A DNA stretch of 64,000 nucleotides from Orobanche coerulescens (taxonomy: Eukaryota; Streptophyta; Magnoliopsida; Lamiales; Orobanchaceae): the NCBI GenBank assembly GCA_033398695.1, contig CM065801.1:55128358-55192357 (forward strand), written 5' to 3'. This document shows positions 55,567 through 64,000 of this stretch, one piece after another; within the stretch, counting starts at the first letter, position 1, and each line of letters starts with the position of its first letter. Under the pieces are notes generated by a model. It did not search any database, was not told where the DNA came from, and worked only from the letters and a program-made list of their open reading frames with translations. The position numbers and the translations under genes are program-made.

Positions 55567-58500
55567 ATGGAATCTACTCAGACCTCCTCTCTCTCTCTCT
55601 CAAGAAGACCTCCAACATCATCGACGGACAGATTTTTGCTAGATCTGTCGTGCTTGAACGTGTTCGTTCTGAAGCTGATGATGTTGAATCGATGGAGTTC
55701 ATCATTACAAGGATTCGTCAGCAAGGCCTTTTCGCCTTGGAAGTCACACCGCTGAGCATTTTGATGCTCAGCTGGTTGAGGAATTCTATTTAGACACTGT
55801 TGTTCGTTTCTTCTCGCTTACTCAGGGAGGAAATGCTGCTGATATCACAGTTTTCATTTGCGGAGTCAAGATCCGTATTGACCATGAACTGCTTCAGAAT
55901 CTCTACAAACTTCCTGCTGACGGCCTATGAATGGAAGATCTTGAGACGTTTGGGTCTCAAGAAATTTTGACAAAATACTGGAGACTTTTTACTGGTTCAA
56001 AAACAGACAAAAATGTTCATACTACCTGTCATAAGAAATCTTTCTATTTACCTTTTGTTTATTTGCACGATTTTTGCTGTCGTCTCATTGAAAACTAAAC
56101 AGGTGCATTCGGAATGTGCACCAACTTGAGGTTCAGGATGATGGTTGCAATCATGACCTGTGAAAAGGTCAACTGGTGCCAGATCGTGCTTAAGAGGCTG
56201 CAAGAAGAAGTTTCAAAGCGTGCCTCACAGAAGAAGTCATTTGGTTTATTTCTGAACTATCTTCTGACCAAATGCGGAGTTCTGCAAGCCCCAGAGTCAA
56301 AGAAAATCAATTCTCGGATATACTTGGGAAGCATCAGGCCAACAACTTTCAACAAATCGCCCCTGATTTCAAATTGGCCCTTTATCCGAACTCTGTCCCT
56401 TTCATCTGACCCAAGGGCCGTTTCTTCGACGCCCGGTAGCGAGGGTCCTTCGAAGAAGAGGAAGCGTTCTCACAGCAAGACTGCTATTGCGAGTGAGAAA
56501 CCAAAGAGAAAGATAAGGAAGCTTTCTAAATCGAAGAAGAATATAGCGGACCAACCCACTGTATCGAACCCCCAGGGCACAACCCCTGTGGAAGAGATGA
56601 CTGCTACTATCGCGATAGTAGATCCCGAGCCCTTAGTGGCTACGATGGATGTTCAGCCATCTGCCAACTTACAAGACTCTGGTGAGTCGGCTGCCACTTT
56701 GGAGCCAATAGCCACTTCTCCTGTACGGGATTCCACACCCGTTAAGGATCCATCTCCCTGTAGGGTACCAACCCCTGTACGGGATCCCTCTACGTTACAG
56801 GATCCCACACCTGTAAAGGAGCCCATGCCTACAGCGGACCCATGCGTTGTACGCACCCCCTCCCCAGACACAATTATTTCTAAAACCTTACTTGCTGTGC
56901 AAATAGAGCAGGCTTTCAAAAGGTTTGTCCAATGGAAAAGCTATAAACTTGCTCCTTACGACATCTTGTACAACTGGAGTGAATGGAGCAACGAATAAAG
57001 ATTTGTGTTAGAAGTGACGGACTCCAAAGATGTTGAAGTCCTGATCCAATGGGACAACTTGTGCTGTAAAGAGCTGATTGAGACCCATCTTCTACACAAA
57101 GCCGATGCAAGGAAGAAAGGAAAAGATAAGTCTATGGAATCACCTCACAAGAGCCCCAAAACCGACCATGACTCAGACGATGACGATGATGCCTTATAGG
57201 CAGGTCTGAGAATGAGCCGTGAGGAAGCTCGAGAAAAAGAATTCTCCCAACTTCAACAACAACAAGGTGAAGGGACGTCTAATCAACATCTGTCCCCTTC
57301 GCAACAGCAAGACATTATTCCCGACAATGAGGATTCAGTCCCTCCTGTCACAGAGGAACAATCATATGTTTCTCAATAGGCACCCAAGCCTGTCGCCGAG
57401 GAACAACTAGCCGCAGAACAGGCACCCGAGCCTGTTGCCACAACAAACAATGACCAGACACACGCCATCCCGCACGAGGAATCAGTCCCTCTGCCGAAGC
57501 AAGCAGATGCTGAGAGACAGTAGGAGGAATCAGTCCCTCCTGTACCTATGTCTTTAGAACCCATCTCAGAACAGGAAGATGCAGCAACCCACATTGCCGA
57601 ACCCGCATCTGTCACTCTCGCCCCTTCAGCTATATTGGAATCCGACGACGGTATAGTACCTGAGGATATCCAACTGGATTCTTGTTCCAATGGGAATTTG
57701 AGACGGTTGAATGGCGTTGAAGACTTTGCCCAGCCTGACTCTCCCCAAACCGCAAGCAAGAAAGAGCAACTGCATGCTCTTGGCTCACAAACAGTTTTTC
57801 TATAGGATGCTATTAATGCCCTGCATGCTGTCGAAAAAGCACTTGATTGGCTGCATCAGTCTGCTGTTGAAGAAATGACTGGTCTAAGGCATGAAGTATC
57901 AAAAGTGGAAGAAGCCTTCCGAATTCTGCCGACCGTCTTCAAAAAGGCACTGAGCCAACTACAACAGCGTCAGGAGAAAATCCTGAAGGAAGAACAATTA
58001 AAACTTCGTGTGTCATAAGCCAAGACTGCATCCGCTCTCACCGAATCTGGTTCCCAGCTTCGAGCCCACGACAAAAATATTAAAGATATCGCAAGTGCTC
58101 AACTCCCTAGTTGATAAAATGGCAAGCTTTGAAGCAAAACAAGACGATGCATTAAAGATCCTTGAACGTCTTGATGAAAAGGTGTCTTACCTTGATAACG
58201 CCAAAAAGGGGGAAGAAGAAAGGGAAGCTGCGGGAAGAACAAGGATGGAGCAAGAAAGATAATTTGAAGTTCCTCAAGACAGCATTACTGCTGAAATTAA
58301 TCGTTTAGCAGCTCCGGCTCACAACGTCAGGATACAGAGAGAATGCCCAGAATCCCAGGACCCTAAGTTTCCTTGGAAGAGCCTCGTTCAAAAGCCACAA
58401 GCTATGAACCTCGGGCCAACCGACAGCCTACTGCAGAAGAGATTAAAAACTAGAGGAAGAATGAACTGCTAAGATACTTTGTTGTTCTTATTAGGGAATC

Positions 58501-58777
58501 TCAAATATTTAGAAGTTGCAGAACGGTGCATGAAGCCGAATAGGAGTTTAAGAAGAGGTTGGACGAAGGAACGCTCCCGCTGCAATAGAAAATAAAGTCC
58601 AAGCATAAGCAAGGCGGCTTAGTTACCCATCCAGAGGATTAGATCCTAGCTTTCGATAAATCCTATGAAGGTCAATCTATATACCTTAAGCGAAACAAGG
58701 ACGCTCATCAAAATTGGTGGAAAGGTACCAGGAATGAACCTAGAAAGCCTTGGAGGCACTCGGACTATAGGAGCTAG
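55567..58777 (+). pseudogene. Sirevirus third reading frame, about 1070 codons, decayed
   Basis: Starting at ATG 55567 (MESTQTSSLSLS) a long protein is readable, with early frameshifts near 55605 and 55760, then mostly frame 2 to a TAG at 58775-58777. N-terminal third (to about 56370): a globular domain with LVEEFYLDTVVRFFSL, LLQNLYKLPADG and CTNLRFRMMVAIM, which resembles the plant family called putative plant transposon protein. Then a basic KKRKRSHSK stretch, Pro/Thr repeats of the PVRDP/PVKDP type (56720-56860), acidic and Gln-rich parts, and C-terminal coiled coil (MASFEAKQDDALKILERLDE). Stops at 55929, about 56097, 56996, 57197, 57377, 57521, 57803 and 58014 are mostly TAG/TGA/TAA in CAG/CGA-like contexts. 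I see no signal peptide or membrane segment, so an envelope role is not supported although the position is that of the env-like ORF of Sireviruses. Confidence 0.75.
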
Positions 58778-59340
58778 ATTTCCTCCTGTACTCCTATTTA
58801 TGTGTTCTTATCCTATTTTCTCACTCTTTTGTATTCTTATTTACTTTTAGACAGCAAATACATTGTAATCTTTGTTCAAAAATCAATAAAATATTTTTCT
58901 CTTGAAAGATTACAACTCGTAATCTACTATGTGTTTGTATGATTACGTAATTCAATTCACGTGCTGAATTCAATCAAGTATAAAAACTTGTTTAAAATAT
59001 AAAGCTATAAGAACTCGTCTGCGAACAGTTCATAGGTTAAGTTGTATTCAACTAGATTTCACTGTAAGATTGTGCCTGCGCGCCAATCATAAGTTTAAGT
59101 TGTAATACTCTTTTCTGTAAAAACAGTTGAACTAGCCTGCGAGCAGTTCATAAGTATTAGTCCAGTTTTCTGAAGGCCATATCATTCGATAGAAGAACAA
59201 GAAGACTGCCCTCCTGAAAGATGTTTCAAAAAGAATTCAACATCAAGGTTTTGGTATCATCACCAAGAAGGTTTTGGCATCATCAAGTATTTTTTTGTCA
59301 GACATCAAAGGATTTGAAGGAGACTTGGCAAATTATCAAA
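58778..59340 (+). other. 3'-UTR-like tail of Sirevirus with AATAAA
   Basis: T-rich sequence follows the third frame, with TTTGTATTC..TTACTTTT and a CAATAAAATA signal at about 58884-58893, then repeats of GCGA(A/G)CAGTTCATA (about 59021 and 59140). It resembles a mRNA 3' end lying inside the element. The LTR should supply its own polyadenylation signal. Confidence 0.5.
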
Positions 59341-59351
59341 TAGGGGGAAAT
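59341..59351 (+). other. Sirevirus polypurine tract
   Basis: TAGGGGGAAAT directly before TGTTGGGATAAC. Confidence 0.92.
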
Positions 59352-59894
59352 TGTTGGGATAACAAATCCCTGTATCGAAAGTTTTGATAGAGTGTTTTGA
59401 CAATGTGCCAATCTAGCATACAACAAGCAGGTGTATCGAAAATTCGATCGAAGTTGTTGACTCTATAACGAAGACTTCTCTTAACGCCAGCATACAGCGA
59501 AAGCCTTCGCGTTGCCAAGATACAGCAAACAAAGTCTAAAAGCGCCACGTATGGAAGATGTCTCTTCATACAGAAAACATTCCATACAGCTACTACTCCA
59601 ATATGCCTACAGCATACATTGGATACATCACTCAAGCTGTAATGTATTGAGATCGTCAATACATATCGAGACAGGACGTAAGATCGTTGAAACAGAATCT
59701 TATCTATTCACTAAACTTAAAATCCCATTTGAAAAGAGGTATTTAAATACAGAAGGATAAAGTATTTAAATACTAAGTTGTCTCAGATCTTCAATCAAGG
59801 AGCAAAAATCGTATCGTGTCTTATTTAAGTCAACCATCCAGTTGCAAAAGACTTTCTGCTCAACGGATCTATTCTCAACGGATCTATTCTGAAG

Positions 59895-59940
<46 letters not shown>

Positions 59941-60667
59941 CCCAGAGTTTGAAGATCAAAAGTAACAACACGAGATCATACATACACGATACAAGTATAC
60001 GCGAATCAAAGAGCATATATAAGCGATAATATACACATTTGAGCAAACATATTTCTTCAGGCATACTGCATATTCTGAGAGAAAAAATATACTAGTGCTC
60101 AACCTTGAACAACACATCATCAGCTCAAAGATCAAGAAAGTCAAGTTGTTCTTCAAACAACATTCTTTCATTGAACAAACTCATCAGCCCTATGTGGAGT
60201 GAGAGAGCCTTGCTTTTCCTGAACTGTGTGTGACGGATCTGCATTGAAGAAGACAAAGCTTCGGAACTGTGTGTGAAGAAGTTAGTCAAGTGAAAGCCTA
60301 AACTAATCTGTGTGAACGGTTGAAAGCTTCGATCAATGTATCAATCTGTGTGAACGATACATTGATAGGTTTGATTATAATTACGTAGTTGTGTACGCAG
60401 TAGTTATTATAAACATTTTAACTCCTGTGTGGAGGACCAGTGGACGTATAGGGGTTTACCTCGAACCACTTTAATTATCGTGTTAATTACCTTCAGCATT
60501 TACTATTTTCTAAACTGTGATTATTTAAGTATACCTGCACACCGAGTTGCTGTATCCTCAGCAACTTAATATTTTAAAGACTTCCGCTATGTACTCTAAC
60601 TTGAAAAACATACAGTTTGTTGCTTAAACACTTTCTAAACTGTATTCTGTATACTTAGTGGCCAACA
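59352..60667 (+). repeat. Sirevirus 3' LTR, 1316 bp
   Basis: It starts TGTTGGGATAACAAATCCC and ends AGTGGCCAACA. The (TA)n at 59896-59939 is longer than in the 5' LTR. Confidence 0.94.
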
Positions 60668-60672
60668 ATACC
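60668..60672. repeat. Sirevirus target site duplication, right (ATACC)
   Basis: Matches 47823-47827. Only seven bases (ATATGAA) separate it from the G5 LTR. Confidence 0.9.
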
Positions 60673-61188
60673 ATATGAATGTAACACCCCCAATATATTC
60701 AGGAATGTTACAGCGCCATAAATCCTTTATGTAAGAATTTACAAGGCAGATTAAATGAAATGACAATAACAAATACCAACAAAAAACGGCAGCGGGAATA
60801 AATACAACACGAGTGAACAGTACTTTAAGACAAATGTCAAATGGTGAACATTAATACATGACCAAATCCAACATCACAAACGACAATGTACTCGAGTACT
60901 TTATAAAAACAACACAAACATACGACAAATTAATCCAGCCGTAACATCAGTATGCACCCTCGTCGTCATGAGGCTCTAGTGGTTGTTTTCCTGCTCTCCT
61001 GGATCCTGAACATAAAGCAAATGTTCACCCCCGAAGGGGTTAGCACAACAATGCTAGTACAAGTACGATAATTATACAACAATGATTTATTCAACAATAT
61101 CTGAATAATAACGCCAATAATATCTACAATAATCACAACAAGTCTCTCCAAATCAATCTCAACATACTCATGATATTCCAATAATCGA

Positions 61189-61330
61189 GCGCACACAGCT
61201 ATAGATTCCCGTGATGATCCCATCGGACCAACACATGGTGGAAATACCTGTCCAACGATCCAGCGCATACAGCTATAGATTCCCATGATGATGTCGTCGG
61301 ACCAATGCATGGTAGACAAACAATCAAAAC
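61189..61330. repeat. 74-bp tandem repeat, two units, in G5 LTR
   Basis: GCGCACACAGCTATAGATTC at 61189 and GCGCATACAGCTATAGATTC at 61263, each followed by a CATGATGAT..CGGACCAA stretch. Confidence 0.88.
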
Positions 61331-62463
61331 ACATATGCACAATACAATAATCAACATAACTGACATCCATACGAATAAATATAATTAAGATACTTGCCTT
61401 AGAAAGGTGGCAAGAGATAAATACTCCAACGACTCCAAGAAACTCGAAGGCCGCTCATTTGAATAATCATTCGCAAACCTCAAACCTTAAATAATAGGAA
61501 AATAACAACAACTCAACTTATGTAACAATACTATCACACGATCATGTTAAACATTTCCGAAAGGTGACCGAACTAGTTATCCTTACAAGGTCGATTATAG
61601 GTTAACTTCTTAAGGGCCACTACGTCGAACGAAAATACTATGCTACATGCAAAATGAAAGATCATATCGGGGATAACATGATGAAGTATACGGATTTCAG
61701 CATCTTCAAAACGTCCCAAACCAGAATTCAATTCTGCCCAATGGTTCTAAACATAAGCAACAGTTATCTAAGCGAACTCATAACAAGGTGAGTACGTCCA
61801 AACGATTTCTCAATTAACCCCACTTATGATTCTCGTTCTATTTGCAAGTAGATTCATCTTATTCAAGTTCTTCATTCAGCATGATTGTCACAACAAGATC
61901 TCAATGTTCTAACCATTCATATTGAATTTTATCAATCCGGAAAATCCTTACAAACCTCGGTTTATACTTAAGGAATAATCCCTACATTCAACATCTCGGA
62001 TTCACCTAGTATTGGTGATTACATTCTCATTTCGTTCACCATAACAATCATCACAAAACAAGTCATAATCTGCACAAATCATGTCCTAACGATAGACACC
62101 CTCAAGGCTTAACTATCACTAATGAAAACCCAAGTTTATCTAATTTAATTTCCCAAAACATGTTGTTTGATTCATAAAGTTCATAGCAAGTTCAACAACC
62201 TCAGTAATCTACTCATGAACATTCCTACGAATATGAATTCCAGAGGGTTTGAGTATCACATACCGTACTACGGAAGAAACGATGAAACTTCTAGGTGAAA
62301 CTCAATGTTGGATGCTCGAATCCCAATACTTAATGTCCTATGCCTTCAACAATCACCTTCAGGGCCGATATGGGGGTGGAAATATCGTGGGATGGCTCCT
62401 CTAAGTCATGGGAATTGATTTATGGCTGGCTGTGAAAGTGGGAAATGAAATGGGGTGAAGTCC

Positions 62464-62471
62464 TATTTATA
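62464..62471 (-). promoter_or_regulatory. TATA box of G5 LTR
   Basis: Minus strand TATAAATA, 12 bp after the last palindrome. Confidence 0.7.
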
Positions 62472-62483
62472 AAACTCAGACCT

Positions 62484-62872
62484 CTACGTACGTTAACCTC
62501 ACAGCATTATGTACGTTATTGCCTTAACGTATTCTATCTAACATATTTATCATGCGTTAACGTCCGACAGTAGCTACTGCCTCATTTCTGACCTCCTTAA
62601 CATACGTTAACCATTACCTTTTACGTACGTAATAAGCTCTGTTTAGCATACGCTATCTTAGTCCTTTAGCGTACGTTAAACCTCGTTGAATTGCTTTTTC
62701 AAAAAGCTATCCGGATCACACGGGAATCTTATCCCTATCCTCATCCCAAGATGGCCCATGTGCCGACCAACCTTATCTGCCTGACTGCCTGTTACGTACG
62801 CTATGCTTAGTCCATAACGTATGCTATCCTCAGTTCATAACGTACGTTAAACTCATCTGCTAGCGTACATTA
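62484..62872. promoter_or_regulatory. Palindrome array of G5 LTR (about 12 units)
   Basis: Units of the TAACGTACGTTA/TAGCGTACGTTA type start at 62484, 62507, 62525, 62539, then 62598, 62621, 62644, 62667, then 62792, 62815, 62838, 62861. The two blocks of four have exact 23-bp spacing. On the minus strand the array ends 12 bp before the TATA box. Confidence 0.9.
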
Positions 62873-63037
62873 TGACGTAGCTGCATGCATGAATTTGCAA
62901 TTTCTTCCTAATATGATCATGACTGTTTGGAATACGAATACGGAAAAAAATCATACTTTGATTATAGATACCACAAAGTCGAATATTACAAGGTTCAAAC
63001 ACAGATGAAAATACTCCACAATTATCCGAATATTGCA

Positions 63038-63071
63038 TACTCTCCCTCTAAAAAGGAGTTTCGTCCCGAAA
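63038..63071 (-). other. G5 polypurine tract and upstream hairpin box
   Basis: The minus strand reads TTTCGGGACGAAACT (63071-63057), then CCTTTTTAGAGGGAGAGTA, then the LTR. The same box-then-PPT order occurs in TR-GAG. Confidence 0.85.
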
Positions 63072-63072
63072 T

Positions 63073-64000
63073 TTAAGACGGAAATAATTCTGGGTATCTA
63101 GACTTCATACTATTCTCTGTCTCCCAAGTGGCTTCTTCAACTCCGTGTTACGACCATTGAACTTTAACCAAGGTGATTGGTTTATTCCTCAATTGTTTGA
63201 CTCGACTCTCGAGTATCTTGATAGGTTTCTCTTCGAACGTGCCATCCTTAGCGACTTCAATCTTGCTGAAATCAATTACATGACTACGGTCTGTGATGTA
63301 CTTCCGTAACTGAGACACGTGAAACACATTATGAACATGACTCAATGATGGTGGCAAGGCCAACCTATACGCCAATTCTCCAACTCTTTCAAGAATCTCG
63401 AATGGTTCTATAAATTTCGGACTCAGCTTTCCCTTTCTCCCAAAACAAAAAATCCCCCACACAGGAGAAACCGTTAAAAGCACGTGGTCTAAAATACCAA
63501 ACTCTAACGGGTGATGGTGCACGTCTACATAAGATTTATGCCGACTCTGGCCAGTCAACAGCCTTTCACGAATCAAAGCTACCTTCTCTTGAGTCTGTAC
63601 TATCAACTCCGGTTCCGTCTCGATCAAGTTTGATGAATCATCCCAACACAGGGGTGATCTACATCTCCTCCCGTATAATGCTTCAAAATGTGCCATCTTA
63701 ATGGAAGCATGTCAATTATTATTGTAAGTGAATTCAGTCAACGGTAGATGAACTTCCCACTCAGTCGACCAATCTAGGGCATAAGCTCTCAACATGTCTT
63801 CCACTGTTTGAATAGTCCTATCGGACTGTCCATCAATTTGAGGATGATAAGTTGTGCTAAAGTTCAGCTCGGTTCCCAAGGCTCTATGAACTGCTTTCCA
63901 AAAATGTGACACGAAGCGACCATCTCGGTCAGAAATAAGGGTCTTCGGTGTACCATGTAATCGGAATATCTCCGCAATAAACACTCGTGCCAACCTCTCT
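63073..64000 (-). pseudogene. pol: G5 integrase, C-terminal half, two in-frame stops
   Basis: One frame runs from the window edge to a TAA at 63073-63075. It contains the catalytic-core part FRLHGTPKTLISDRDGRFVS and AVHRALGTELNFSTTYHPQI with the SDRTIQTVEDML glutamate-side helix altered (usual E reads D). Then TGA at 63712-63714, the FEALYGRRCRSPLCWDDSSN region, a C-terminal FGRKGKLSPKFIEPFEILER and HNVFHVSQLRKYI, TAA at 63148-63150, and the tail HGVEEATWETEN. Same-frame stops and no frameshift make this less decayed than G4. It would insert element DNA into the genome. Confidence 0.9.

Larger units (their letters stand above)
47828..60667 (+). mobile_element. Sirevirus (SIRE-like Ty1/copia), complete ends, 12.8 kb
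   Basis: LTRs 47828-49127 and 59352-60667, PBS, PPT and a 5-bp duplication. The order is gag, protease, integrase, RT, RNase H, then a 4-kb extra region with a long third frame. The large gag with coiled coil, the SGLGYSSF motif after gag and the extra downstream frame are Sirevirus hallmarks. The LTRs differ at roughly 30 sites in the first 400 bp by eye and fewer later, so this is not a young insertion. Confidence 0.95.
60680..63037 (-). repeat. G5 3' LTR, 2358 bp
   Basis: On the minus strand it starts TGCAATATTCGG at 63037 and ends GGGGGTGTTACA at 60680. It contains the palindrome array (62872 to 62484), TATA (62471 to 62464), a TACTTGCC junction near 61391, two 74-bp repeats (61189-61330), paired hairpins (61027-61056) and the 33-bp terminal stem (60680-60712). 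Confidence 0.9.
60680..64000 (-). mobile_element. Ty3/gypsy element G5, 3' end; rest beyond right edge
   Basis: Minus strand: integrase (from 64000), PPT, 3' LTR 63037 to 60680. Chromovirus-type integrase. gag, protease, RT and the 5' LTR lie outside the window. Confidence 0.9.

Noticed and set aside
55567..58777. Third ORF as a retroviral-type envelope gene
   Set aside because: No signal peptide, membrane helix or cleavage site seen; composition is acidic, Pro-rich and coiled-coil.
60660..60690. TGGTAT on the minus strand at about 60669-60674 as a G5 primer binding site
   Set aside because: This side of G5 is its 3' LTR outer flank, and the bases belong to the Sirevirus target duplication and LTR end.

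Overview
This window looks like heterochromatic, repeat-dense DNA from a flowering plant, probably a eudicot. I found no convincing host gene, rRNA or tRNA. Nearly all of it is LTR retrotransposons, mostly broken, in a nest at least three levels deep. The plant assignment rests on Ty3/gypsy polyproteins of the plant Tekay/Del chromovirus type, three Ty1/copia lineages typical of plants (Angela-like, Tork-like and Sirevirus/SIRE), primer binding sites matching plant initiator tRNA-Met, and a CACTA terminal fragment with hairpin subterminal repeats. Lineage names are judged by eye from motifs, not from a phylogeny.

Layout. 1-7447: minus-strand gypsy element G1 running off the left edge, with a 3.1-kb 5' LTR and an extra coiled-coil reading frame before gag. 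7448-11791: fragments, namely an LTR 3' piece (plus), a CACTA end, a U3-less LTR of the G2 family (plus) and a truncated minus-strand LTR (LTR-A). 11792-about 27600: plus-strand gypsy element G2. Its 5' LTR is split by a complete gag-only element, TR-GAG (12976-21774), flanked by a perfect 5-bp target duplication (TAGTG). TR-GAG has two LTRs, a PBS, a PPT and a decayed gag, but no pol. About 27600-33365: Angela-like copia with a 3' LTR but no 5' LTR. 33366-36030: truncated minus-strand gypsy LTR (LTR-B). 36031-41604: Tork-like copia whose gag is cut at LTR-B. 41605-47245: minus-strand gypsy G4. 47246-47827: unassigned sequence ending in a target duplication. 47828-60667: Sirevirus with both LTRs, an ATACC target duplication, gag-pol and a long third reading frame. 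60680-64000: 3' LTR and integrase of minus-strand gypsy G5, running off the right edge.

How the pieces work together. The autonomous families would supply reverse transcriptase and integrase, while TR-GAG keeps only the cis signals and a gag relic and must have been mobilised in trans. Every pol here carries stops or frameshifts, and many stops are of the kind left by deamination of methylated cytosine, so these copies look silenced and old.

The most striking signal is in the LTRs, not the proteins. Four gypsy LTRs (A, B, G2, G5) each carry 12-13 near-palindromic 12-mers (TAACGTACGTTA / TAGCGTGCGCTA types), spaced mostly 21-24 bp centre to centre. Each array ends 10-14 bp before a TATA box. 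In LTR-A and LTR-B the palindromes are packed four at a time into a higher-order unit of about 131 bp. TR-GAG has GC-rich palindromes (TGTGCCGCGGCACA) in the same slot. Further downstream, nearly every gypsy LTR has a stem-loop 316-424 bp before its 3' end whose stem changes sequence but keeps pairing. Each also has a 33-34 bp terminal stem that repeats the LTR's own first bases.
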